Source of the DNA: Lindgomyces ingoldianus
Taxonomy: Eukaryota; Ascomycota; Dothideomycetes; Pleosporales; Lindgomycetaceae
DNA length: 64,000 bases
Reading direction: 5' to 3'
Assembly: GCF_010093535.1 (NCBI RefSeq)
Contig: NW_022985203.1
Coordinates: 248,001-312,000, forward strand
This document shows, one piece after another, positions 23,046 to 34,125 of the stretch. Each line of letters begins with the position of its first letter. The first letter of the stretch is position 1. Both the position numbers and the translations under genes were made by a program. The notes under the pieces are model-generated. The model saw nothing but the letters and a program-made list of their open reading frames with translations. It did not search any database and was not told the origin of the DNA.

Positions 23046-24174
23046 ATGGGACGTTTGGAAGGGAAGAACTGCATCGTCACCGGAGCTGCTGGGTAGGTTC
23101 ATGGTTCCCATTTCTTTTTCCTAGCACACCTATTCTTCCTTTGGAAAGCATTATTGCCTCGCTTTTCATTCCTATTGCTAGTTCTTGCGTATACGGTTCC
23201 CGACGATGCTCGAGAGCTTGCTTCTCTCCATCGTCCTGCCTCTCTTCTCTACCCTCATATGTACAGCACAGTCATGCAATCTAAGAAGGATTATTGTCCC
23301 GTTTCAATGCCGTTTATCCATTTGTCACTGACTCTCATACAGGGGTATCGGCCTAGAGACCACAGTCCTCTTCGCGAGGGAAGGAGCCAATGTCTTAATG
23401 TCCGACATCTCAGGCCCGTCATTGGCAAGGGCCCTTGCAAAAGTGAAAGAGCTAGTTCCTAGGGCCGAGAAAGTAGAAACCAAGATCACAGATGTGTCCA
23501 ACGAATCCAACGTCAAGGCCATGGTAGAGCATTTGGACAGCTGGGGCGGGGTCGATGTAATCTTCAACAACGCAGGTATTATGCACGGCGATGATGCGGA
23601 TGCTATCGATACGCCTGAGCAGATTTGGGACCTCACTCAAGCTATCAATGTGAAAGGTGTGTGGTTTGGAAGCAAGCATGCTGTGATTAGCATGAGGAAG
23701 CATGGAAAGAAGAAGGGCTCGATTATCAATACTGCTAGTGTCGTTGCCCTGGTCGGAAGTGCCACCCCACAGCTGGCGTACACTGCGAGCAAGGGAGCAG
23801 TATTGGCGATGACGAGAGAACTTGCGATGCGTCATGCAAGGGAAGGCTTCAGGTTCAACGCCCTCTGTCCAGCCCCATTAAAGTTGGTCTCGTCCGCCCT
23901 ATTTTAAGAACATTAAATACTGAATCCAAACAGTACACCTCTTCTGCAGGACTGGCTCGGCGACGACCAGGCCAAGCGCCATCGCCGTGAAGTTCATTTT
24001 CCAACTGGGCGATTTGGAGAAGCCATCGAGCAAGCACAAGCTGTCCTTTTCCTTGCTAGCGATGAGAGTAGTTTCGTTAACGGTACTGACTTTGTCGTTG
24101 ACGGGGGCATGACGAGATGCTACGTCACCCCTGAGGGAGCCCCCACTGAGCCACCGAAGAACTTGGCCCGCTAG
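23046..24174 (+). CDS. Short-chain dehydrogenase/reductase, classical
   Basis: NAD(P)-dependent alcohol/ketone oxidoreductase of the classical SDR type, 275 residues from three exons (23046-23092, 23343-23882, 23934-24174). The cofactor motif TGAAGGIGLE is assembled across intron 1, NNAGI follows, and the catalytic Tyr-Lys pair is in AYTASKGA. The first intron is unusually long for this region (250 bp). Intron 2 (GTTGGT donor) restores [12 protein letters not shown]. The C-terminal motif ([14 protein letters not shown]) is complete. It sits in the same orientation upstream of the amine oxidase. The substrate cannot be assigned from sequence. Confidence 0.92.
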
Positions 24175-25057
24175 GACGAACCTAGGAGTCTAGGATGGAC
24201 TTTGTGGAGTCTCTTTCAGATGTTCCCGATGCGAACTATCAGATCCTCGGCTTACTCTTGATGCATAACACTGCTTCTGCGATGTCTATAGTGATAGCAT
24301 AGATGGAATTTGCTTTGGGGGAGTTTTTGAGCAGAAAGGTGGACACTGAAATAGCATCTAGTTCTAACTCCTTTATTTCATTTTAGACTGAGTGGGGCAG
24401 CATTATGTGTTGATAGACCGAATGAATTGACCAGTAATCATTTTGGTACACTGTGCTAATCTTGGAAATAGTGAATTTTGTTGTGCTCTTGGCTTAAGTG
24501 GCAGCAACTGTTTACGCGCTTTCTGAAACTTGCGGGATATCGAACGTATATAGTAGGCTTTAACAGCGTTGAATGAGTTTGACCCTAGCAACTCTGAACG
24601 CACGACAACTAGGTACAACGCTAGGCGCACTTGTCCCATTCCATGATAGTCTTGCAACCATGGGATTACTACACTAAACCAAACAGCCCAATCACCCGCG
24701 TCCCACCGTTACAAAGGCCATGAGGAGCTTACCTCCCTCGTACGGTTTCGGCAAATTTTGGCCCCAATCGCGTTTACATCTCATCCTCTCCTTCCACATG
24801 TCACTCTCGTGTATCGCAAATGGATACATGTAGCTTTGGAGGTTCTCAGGCCGTTCTACCAATGTCCCGTTCAAGCTCATCAGTAACGGTCAGGTTGCTT
24901 GAAGAATAATAACCGTAACGCGGTAGACCTTAGCCAGACATGATTGGCAAAGGTTGACTTAAGGCTCAAATATATAAATAGGCAGTCCGGGCGTGTTCAC
25001 GGCCTTTCTCTCGTTTCTCCCCTCTAACCTGGTGGAGACCTCTATCCCTTCATCGTG
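24175..25057. other. Intergenic: amine oxidase promoter
   Basis: 3' flank of the SDR gene and promoter of the oxidase, with TATATAAATA at about 24971 roughly 85 bp before the start codon. Minus-strand open frames at 24403-24657 and 24692-24880 have no supporting features. Confidence 0.5.
24971..24980 (+). promoter_or_regulatory. TATA-like box of the amine oxidase gene
   Basis: A TATATAAATA sequence lies about 85 bp upstream of the oxidase ATG, at a plausible distance for a core promoter. Assigned by position and sequence only. Confidence 0.4.
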
Positions 25058-26960
25058 ATGGGACTCCATATTTCTCTGCTGGCCCTGTTTGGTATTTGCT
25101 TTGTTGGAGCTATTTATACACCACTAGATTCGGTGGTAAGAAGTTATGAGTCTCCATGCCGTCAGACAAAGGTTGCCGTGCTTGGCGCTGGAGTGGCTGG
25201 AGTCACAGCGGCCGTGAACACTTCCATCCCTTCGAGTTGGCCAGTTTTGCTGATTCTCCGCTAAGAAAACGCTAAACGGGAACGGCATATCCGATTTCAT
25301 TATTGTTGAATACAACGACTATGTAGGAGGGCGGGTGCTGCCTGCTAAATTTGGCAAGGGTGTCGACTGGAAGCCTTACACAATCGAGCAGGGAGCGAAT
25401 TGGGTGCATAACTCCTCACCTAGATACTGAGTGTATATGCTAACATGCTCTAAGGTGCATGGCACTAGCCACAACGGCGGGCCAGAAAATCCAATATACA
25501 CACTTGTGCGCCGATCATCTAAGGCTGCAATTTTCATGTTATTGACAAGAGAAGGCACAAAAGTATAACCTCACGAATCACGTTTCAGACTTCACTTCCT
25601 TGGAGCTATTTAGCGAAACCGGATCCGACGGATTTATTTCTACGCTAGCCGACTTTGAGATCCTATATAGCAAGGTTGAGGAGAATGCTGGCTCCATTAT
25701 CTCTGAGAACATCCAAGACCGAAGCCTTCGTGCCGGGTTGCAGAGTCAAGGCTGGTATCCTACAAGTCCAAACATGCTTGCTGCCGAGTTCTACTTTATC
25801 GAGTATGAACTAGCACAGACAGCGGTAAGCAAATTCTTAAAGTTTTACTCTTAGTTGCTAAGCTTTGCAGGATGTTTCATCCGAGCTCTTTGCTGTCGTG
25901 AGTGGAGTAAGTCTGGAAGAGTTTCCTAGCTCAACTGAATTTGGCTAAATTAAAAGTTTGCTCACTATGACAGAACTCAAGCTTCGGCCAATTCTCAGAA
26001 GATAACCTTTTCATCCTTGACCAGCGTGGCTTTAGTACCTTCATTCAAGGTGAAGCATCTGAAATTCTAACTACAAACGACAGTCGCCTCCTCCTTAATA
26101 CTGAAGTTACGAATATTGCATCCGACGATTCCAGCGTAACCATCACGAACCGTGACGGCACTTGCATAACCGCCGAACAAGCCATCATAACCTTCAGCAT
26201 CGGCGTTCTTCAAACGTCAATGTACAAGAGATTTCTAACATTCACGCCTTTCTTACCAGACTGGAAACTCAAAGCCATAGCTCAGATGCAGATGGGCGTG
26301 TACACTAAGATTTTTTTACAATTCCCACCAGAAAAAGTCTTCTGGGACCGCTCGAAGGAATTCTTCCTCTACGCTTCACGCACCAGAGGATATTATCCCA
26401 TATGGCAAAGTCTTGACCACGAAAATTTCCATCCGGGAAGTGGGATCCTGTTCGTCACAGTTGTCGGCGATCAATCCATCCGCATCGACCAGCAAACTGA
26501 CTCAGAAACTAAAGCCGAAGTCCTTGCGGTCCTCGCGCAAATGTTCCAAGTCCCGATCCCAGAACCTCTGGCATTCTACTACCCGAGATGGAGCACCACG
26601 CCCTGGTCATATGGCTCTTATTCGAATTTCCCGGTGGGCATGACGCTGGAGGGTCATCAAAATCTCAGGGCGAATGTGGGGAGGCTTTGGTTTGCGGGAG
26701 AAGCAACAAGTGCCGAGTATTTTGGTTTCTTGCAAGGTGCATATTTTGAGGGCAGGGAGGTTGGGGAGAGGGTTGCAGCAAGGATGAATGGGGATGTAGA
26801 GAAAGGGAGGGATATGGTGCATTATGAGGTTTTGAAAGGGACGACGGACACATGTGAGCGGAATCGCGAGAATGGGGGAACTTTTGATATACAAGAGAAG
26901 ATAGTTGAGAAGTCGAGGAGGAGGAAAAGGCGGTTTGGAAGGAGGTTTGGAAAGTGGTGA
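25058..26960 (+). CDS. Secreted flavin amine (polyamine) oxidase
   Basis: FAD-dependent oxidative deamination of amines, most like fungal and plant polyamine oxidases; products would be an aldehyde, an amine and hydrogen peroxide. Six exons (25058-25213, 25266-25403, 25455-25505, 25555-25824, 25871-25906, 25974-26960) join to 545 residues. A signal peptide (GLHISLLALFGICFVGA) suggests secretion or vacuolar targeting. Then come the dinucleotide motif VAVLGAGVAGVTAA, EYNDYVGGRV, GANWVHGT, GGPENPIYTL, DQRGFSTFI, IITFSIGVLQ, and the C-terminal FAD motif LWFAGEATSAEYFGFLQGAY. Two of the exons are only 51 and 36 nt, and each junction restores a conserved block. The C-terminal tail is basic (RRRKRRFGRR). 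It is convergent with the GNAT gene, 86 bp away. Confidence 0.93.
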
Positions 26961-27046
26961 ATTCTCTGTGTATTATTGAGAGGGGTATCATGAATCTGAA
27001 CATCTTGATAGCTTGTCCGAGAAAGCACTGCATTCCCGGCCATCAA

Positions 27047-27658
27047 TCACACGCCATCCACACCCTCCGTTTCTACATTCTTAACCATATGCACAATCCG
27101 AATCCCTTCCCCATTCGGACAGACCACCACATCCTCCTTCCCACTCCGTACATACCCACATCTCTCATACAACGCCACACCGGTCAACGTACTCCCCATT
27201 TCCAACCTCTCAAACCCGCCTTCCCTCGCCCTCGCCTCGCAATACCGCATCATCATAGTTCCCAGTCCTTGCCTCGCCCACTTCGGATGCGTGAAAATGG
27301 CCCGAATACTCGCTCTCTCAACTTTGGGATCACGCTTCTCGGGCACGCGACCAGGTGCCGTGTCAGCGCCGTACAGCGTACGGCGGAAAGACCATCCGCC
27401 ACATGCGCAGATGGTAGAGGGGGAGTTGACGGGGTGCAGAATGAAGTAAGTTTGGTCGTGGATGAGAAGTGTATCTGGGCCGAAGAGGAATCCGATTGAG
27501 CCGTCAAGTTCGGAGGGGGTGTAGTGGGTCTGGGATAAGGAACGAAGTGAGGTGGAGATCATGCTAGAGAGGGATGGGATATCTGAGGGAGTGGCGTTGC
27601 GGAAGGTGAAATGCTCGGTTGCTTCTTGGGCTTTGGCTGAGGCTATTGGGTTCGCCAT
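27047..27658 (-). CDS. GNAT-family N-acetyltransferase
   Basis: A 203-residue single-exon protein of GCN5-related fold that uses acetyl-CoA to acetylate an amine. Motif A is clear: IRAIFTHPKWARQGLGTMMM, with the RQGLGT pyrophosphate loop, followed by CEARAREGGF and the motif B region VALYERCGYV. The N-terminal FRNATPSDIPSLSSMI is the usual beta1-alpha1 start. The substrate is unknown; the adjoining amine oxidase makes an amine or polyamine substrate worth considering, but many fungal GNATs of this size act on unrelated small molecules. The start at 27658 is the first Met of the frame and gives a normal family length. Confidence 0.9.
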   Translation of the reverse strand: MANPIASAKAQEATEHFTFRNATPSDIPSLSSMISTSLRSLSQTHYTPSELDGSIGFLFGPDTLLIHDQTYFILHPVNSPSTICACGGWSFRRTLYGADTAPGRVPEKRDPKVERASIRAIFTHPKWARQGLGTMMMRYCEARAREGGFERLEMGSTLTGVALYERCGYVRSGKEDVVVCPNGEGIRIVHMVKNVETEGVDGV

Positions 27659-30156
27659 ATTGAAGTGAAGGATTCCTGGGGAACTGTTGCCCGAGTACTG
27701 GGGTCTGGAAATTCCAGGGAGTTCTGTTCTACAATTTCTATAGAAGTAGGGTAGATTAGAAGAGACTAATGTGTCTCTGGAGTGTGGGTGATGTGGATTT
27801 GAACAGGCTGATTTATTTTTGAATACTGAGACTCTGGTGTCACAAAAGTGGGCAAGTGCTTCTTATATGCAGTGCCGAATATGGAAACGGTGATATCAGG
27901 CCAATCAGGTACCGAGCCGGTTGCCGCAGCTCGGACTTCGTATCCGTATCTCTGAGGACTTTCCCGCTCTCCTTTCCCGACGGAATCACTGGTTTCTTTT
28001 TGTTCTTAAACATAATGTTATTACTTTCCTCATAAACCGTATTGTGTTGGGTTAAAAGCCTCTAGATTGTGCATCTATTGCTTTTAGAAATGAAGGCCTG
28101 TAAGTCAACTCAATTAGATTCTTAGAAACAGCTACGTAAGCCCGATCAGATATCGCTGACTAAATCTTTATGCAAGCGGCATTCCCAGCAATAGCAATGG
28201 AAGCGTCTCCTCGTCCTGTTTTATTTTGACCCAACTCTAGTTTCGTACTCTTTATTTTTCTGCTTCCACACCCTTGCAAAGACTAGGTACCCTTGTTCTC
28301 TTCTGCACATCATTTCTCAGCGTTATTACAGGGGCACGTGAACCCGCACATTGTCCTTAAGCTTATGTTCATATAACAACGATTGCTTTAACTGCTACTT
28401 GGGGTTATATTTATTGCACTGTTTCTTTCTTACTTCCTCTCTATCGCCTCTGATGATTATAGTCTTATTACTTTCAGAACTCGCTTAAAGCTTATACCCA
28501 CTTTCATATCTCCGCTCTGAACAGTGACATAAGGAGCCATGTCACATATATGCCACTAGCAGTTAACTAGGATCAATGCATTTTATTCTACGTTGCAACA
28601 GTTTAGCTGAACCAGGGCTTGCTAGATCCTGACCTTCATGCGACTCTATAACGCTGCAACAATGCTTGACCTGGATAGTGGACGCGTCGTTACCTATAGA
28701 GACTTATCTAATTGGAAAAATACCTGATGAGCTCTACTATGGATTCCTGTTTTTCCCTGATACCGGATTTTGGAGTTACTGAGTCCTCTACCTCCCATCC
28801 GGCGTCTGCTTCTATTTGGGCGAACCAGCTGGCCCTATTTCTACCGTAATTCTGGGCCCAGTTTCTTTGAGCTACTGGAGTAAATACCGTATGCGCAGGG
28901 CTTAGATGTACTGTAGCGTTCCTTCATGACGCATATTGTCCCTACACGCTGCATTATAATGACCTATCAATGTAACACCGGGGGTGTGTAGCCGCTGCGC
29001 GCCTGTTAACTGAGACAGGCCACGGGCTAACCGTATAGATAACCACGACATATCTAATGATGGAATTGGTTTATTTGAAGTTGCTGTTCCTGCCTCGCTG
29101 CTCTATGGCAGGATCTTTTTCTAGAGCTTGCTCGGCCGAAACTAGATGAAGAGACTTAGGGATGAATGCCGTCTTAATGCTAGCTTTTTCACCAAGGTGG
29201 AGGTACGGCATCTTTTGTGCTGTGGGATTCATAACCACCTAAGCCTCGATGGAGTCGTGATCGTCCCCAAAGGTACCCGGTATGAAGTGGCATAAACAAC
29301 AGTTGCGGTAAATAGGAGGTGTGATTCATACAATGCGACGCTTTTAGCCCAAAAATAGTTAGAGAGGGCGGGATGTGCAGAGGCTCGAATGTTAAGCAAG
29401 CCAAAGATACTGATTCCACAACTACGGACTCAGCCGATGGGACACTGAGTTTGAGAGTGGGAAAAGACAAGCAGGAGGGGGAAAGAGGGTTGCAGTCAGC
29501 CCATAAGAAGGGTGTGCACTCTCGCTAGAGACTCCCACAGGCATTTTCTCCAATTTCATTAGGACAACCGGGCTCGTACAATCCACCCCCTCCCTAAATA
29601 TCTTAATTATAACGAATGTATCCTCCAATTCCCCTCAGACGTTCGCCTTAGCAACTCATGTCCATACCCCTCCCCTCCAGCTCAGTTGGCTGCAACAAGC
29701 GCTGCATGGTGGCGCGCCTAAGCATGTGGAGCCTATCAGCCTTACCACTTCGGGCTGGGAGGACTTCGTTTGTACTGGCAATCTCGTTACTACTATGAGC
29801 CGCTAGGCCCAACCCTCTGACTACCACTTGTGGTCGCATTTCCCTAGACTCTCTGCAGTCAATTTAACACTGCTTCCCGTTTGCTCCTTCACCGCCCAAA
29901 CTAAAGGATCTGAGAAGCGAAATATGTTAATGGAACAGCTTACAAGTGAGGTTGACTGAAGCTGCACGTGGTCGTCGATGTTCACACGTATTCTCCGAAG
30001 CTATTGGCTCGTAGCTCGTGTTTTACCGCAAGCAGACACCTGTGGTACTCAAATGATAATTCTTGCCCAGCCACTTTGACGGTCTGCGCATAGTAGGGAG
30101 TTTTTATGAAGGCTTTTAGGTCTGCTGTCGCCCTGCTCTTAGACAAATAGTCGGCC
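27659..30156. other. Gene-poor AT-rich stretch
   Basis: After the GNAT promoter (about 300 bp) the sequence has no frame longer than about 95 codons and no recognisable motif on either strand. The right end is the 3' flank of the NLR-like gene. It may hold unrecognisable remnants of mobile elements. Confidence 0.45.
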
Positions 30157-33018
30157 CTATTTCCCCACCGATTTTTTTGGACGAAAATTAAAGATTTGTC
30201 TCGGGTTTAATCTTTCCTTCCAGCGCTTAGCCGACGGTAGTGTCTCAAGATCCAAGAGATTCTTGACTTGCGCGTCGGAGAAGTGCTTTTTGACAACGTT
30301 AAGAACGCTCCTATCCCGGGTGCTGTCTCCTTCGTTCGTTCTACCTGTCAATCTGCGTCCCAGCGCTGGTGATCGAGAAGGGTCAATTTGTGTCGATAGC
30401 CTCGCGCCATGAGTGACAAGTAGCGACAGTATTTCAAAGACCTCGTCTTTTGACATTTGCAGTTCGTCGAAGGACGTGGCAAGCCTTTCCATGAAGCGCT
30501 GCCATAGTGTTGAGCCTTTGAATGGACAGTTGGGATCGGCTCCATGCTCTAGTAGAATTTTGACAATCTCGGCCGAAATCCTGGTCTTCTCATCCTTGTG
30601 ATAGAGTGCCTCAGCAAGTACGGGCCAGTCGTGCCAGCCGTTCTTCTTCCCACCGATGAATAAAGTCTCAGACCCGCTCAATTGACTTTGAACATACAGA
30701 AAGAAGTTGCTTTGCGCTGCCAACCCTAGGACTTTGTGCTCGATATTAGCTCCGACGACTCGCAGACCGAGGCATGTCTTCTTCGCATCATTGATGACTT
30801 TGGCTATGCTACCTAGACTGGTTTCGCCAACGGTCGCCTTCTGAGAGTGAAACATCAGCTCTTCTAGGGTTCCTTCGACAGATTCCCACATAACCTCGTT
30901 TCCGTAATGCGTGCTTTTGAGCACACCTAGCCAAGCTTGGGCGACCAACGAAGAGGTCTGGTGGTCAGTTTCTGACACTTCTTGAAGCAACTCGCGCGTC
31001 CTTGCTGATTGCAGAAGAAAGTCTCGAACGGTCCTATGAAGAAAATCGATTTTGTACTTGTCAAAAGCCGTGCATTCCCGATCCTCAACTATTTCAAGAA
31101 GACCCCTACACCTGCCATCTAGACGCCGTTCCATCTGTTCTGCTCTTGTTTCTATCTCAGGCAATGCCATAGGCGCGATTGGTAATTTGAAGCAATACTC
31201 CCGGTCCTCCTCTAGTCCATCAACAAATGAATATGTCATAAGTAACTGAGGTTGCTTTGCCTCTGTGGCGATCTTGAATGTCCTTGCCGTCTGAATTCGG
31301 TATATGGTTGGTATCGAGTCGATCATGTGTTGAAAGAAGTCGTCGAGATCTTCTGGGAAGCTGTTTAGACGCCGCGATAGTGTGGCTACCGAGTCATGGT
31401 AGGTAAGTCCTTCTAGCAGGCTTCGAACTACAAGTCTTACCCACAGAAAGACACCTCGGGCCCTCTCCACAACATCTTCAATCAGCTTCGGATACCGTGG
31501 ATCCCTTTCTTTGAGTTTTTGAAATTGCTCGTTCTTATTGAACTTAAAAGAGACGAAGGAGCGAATATCGTCTCTGGTTAGATCCTCAAGCCTGATATGC
31601 CATTCGGGGGTCTTGCCGAACTCGTCTCGAAAAATGACCCAGGGTCGGCTGGAGACACACAACTTTGTGTTAGATGAGCAGTCGATACTCCTTAGGGTAT
31701 CTAGAAGCTCTTCAGGCCCTTTATTGTCGTCTTCGTACTCATCTAAACCATCGATAAAAAAGCAGAATCGAATCGGGGTTTCTTGGCTCATAATGACACG
31801 GTAGATTCGTAGGAGATCATCTTCACACCATGATTCTTCTTCATCGGCAAACTCAGGAACGCCAACATTTTCTATGACTTTAGAGAGAAGATCCGGGCAT
31901 TTCCGCAAGATCTCGAAAAGTAGCGAGCGAAGGAGCCCTTCCCGAGACTTTTGTAGACGAGTTCCGGCGTTCCAGAAGAAAAATTGCGCTACAACGAGCC
32001 TCTTCCCCTGAGCCCAGGATTCTAAATGACTCATTGTCATGGGATTTTTGCATAGGAATTTCATCAGGGTTGACTTTCCCGAGCCGGCTTTTCCTTCAAT
32101 CCAGTAAATACCACTCCGAGAGCGGAGCCATTCGGAAAATCGTAAAGGCATCCTTCCTTGTTCGAGAGAATTTCGAAACATCCAAGTGAACGTTTCCTCA
32201 TGAGACTTCTCGATTTTCTCATGCCGCGTCACGAGATTTGCGAAGTGGAGGCTTTTGAGAAACTGTTGCTCCACCTGCGTTGTCTTTCCCATCTCTGTGA
32301 GATTGCTCATCGCAGCTGAGAGATTCTTCAGGCCTATCGTTACTTCTGTAGCCTTTTCGGCGTCCACCTCCTCAGATCGCTGCTGTTGATCGAAGCACTC
32401 TTGCATCGATGTCTTGGCAGAGCCCTTGGCTGATGAGAGACTGGTGATAGCACGAATGACGTCTTCTCTGAGCTTGTTGAAATCATCTTTTCTTTCAATT
32501 TCCAATCTCCTGTTGACCGCTTCCATTTCGCGGATAGTTACCAAGAGATTTGATGTATCATCCCTGTCTGTTTATTAGCCCAATCGGAAAAGGAATTGAT
32601 GCATGGCTCACAGCATAAGGAACTGAATATGAACTGCCAGCTGAGCCTGAACCTTCCCGAGTCTGTTACAAATCCCTTCAATCTTACCCTTCCTCCATAC
32701 TTCTTTCAAAGCGATCGAGAAGCTAATCCACATTGTCCGCTGACTCTTGGCTGTGAGTTTATTGAGAGCATCTGAGAGTTCCTTGGCAATGGCTGTACAT
32801 TCTTTGGCCATAGGCTCCAGCTGGTCATCATAAGAGGAAACCCCGATAGCGTTGCTGAGCCTGACTACATCGTTGGCGATAGAGCCGAGCGTGAGAGTCT
32901 CATCGCTCGCTCCTTCCGAGGACTTGTAGATCACTCGACACCCTGCGATCAACTTCCAGCTGAAGTCGACGAATTGGACGATATTGCCGGCCAGACCAAT
33001 GGCTGTGAAGGCATCCAT
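30157..33018 (-). CDS. NACHT STAND protein (fungal NLR-like)
   Basis: Signal-transducing NTPase of the kind used in fungal non-self recognition and cell-death control. Two exons (32612-33018, 30157-32563) give 937 residues. Order: an N-terminal helical domain (MDAFTAIGLAGNIVQFVDFS) of the fungal STAND N-terminal/HeLo-like type; a coiled linker; the NACHT domain with Walker A GKAGSGKST near residue 300 and Walker B FCFFIDGLDEYED about 100 residues on; sensor-like VSSRPW; and a winged-helix region with FLHRTVRDFL. The C-terminus has two ankyrin-like segments (IVKILLEHGADPN, ILSLLVTHGARL) but no long WD40, TPR or ankyrin array, so the sensor is short or degenerate. The frame is intact throughout. 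Which effector role the N-terminal domain has cannot be told from sequence. Confidence 0.92.
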
Positions 33019-34125
33019 TCGTTGGATATCTCAGCCTTGCATTCCCGGGGGACACAACTCGAAATGATAGCGTATTGACTTCGGGGGGCTCCAGCCGTTA
33101 TTCTCGGTACTCGGGCAGTATCCCAACAGCTTCAAATAGAGGGACGGTGATATCAGCTTGTTAGTGAAGTTAGGAGGCTGGAAGAACGTGCACGCATTCT
33201 GTTCTCAGCCTCAGCGGATCCTCCACAGTTGAATCACCAATGACACGTTGCCACATAGTTCGGGGCGTATTTTCATCCACTGGATGGCCGGCTCTGGAGT
33301 GAAGCTAAGTTTCGCTTAATTGTGCTTTTTTCAAGCCTCACGTTCGATTCATTGGTGATATTAGCCTCTGAGCAGAGTAATCAGTGATTATGTAATTCAA
33401 ACACAGTAAATGACTTAGCGGCTGTTTCTGTACTGGTCTTGAGTATGATGAAATACATGCGCCAGAAGTATCACAGATAGCGCATTTAAGATAGCAGAAA
33501 CCCACGAAACGACAGGTTCACCCACTGATAGCTTGTACTCAATACTCCGGTCTCAAGACCGCTGTCATTCCATCTAGCCTTTCTTGCTGGATATTTGTCA
33601 TCTTTATCAGCTCGACGAAGACCCCAAAGGACTTGAATCGTGTATCTCCTTTGCCAGTCATCACGCACTCTCTTGACCTTATGAATCCAAATACCTCGTC
33701 GATCTTCGAACATGAGTGCGGTGGGAATTAGGTCTCTCCTACCTGCTTTGCTTTCATTGCTCGCGAATGCTTGCAGCGATGCTCACGTATCATGGCGGAG
33801 CCTGCTAGCCGGCCTCACACGCCATCGAGACTCGAGGAGCGCGACTCCTGAATATGGTGAGTGGAGAGGGAAAGCAGCCAGATGTAACAATTCGGAATAG
33901 TAGGAGAGCCGATTGAATCTTTGGTCCTTTAATATTTCATCCATCATCCGACGGTAATGCGATGAAGAAGCTAGCTAGCAACGTGACATAAGTAAATTAC
34001 CGTAAAGAGCTGTCGACATACAACGTCGGCAGGCGATTGGCCGTTCGCGCGTGCACCTGTAGCGAAGGTTTTCCCTTAAATAATTTAACTGCAAAGGTAA
34101 TAGTGTCACCCAATTCTCCGTCTCT
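33019..34125. other. Intergenic: NLR-like promoter and BBE 3' flank
   Basis: Promoter of the minus-strand NLR-like gene and 3' flank of the minus-strand oxidase. No supported gene; open frames at 33486-33713 and 33712-33900 lack features. Confidence 0.45.
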
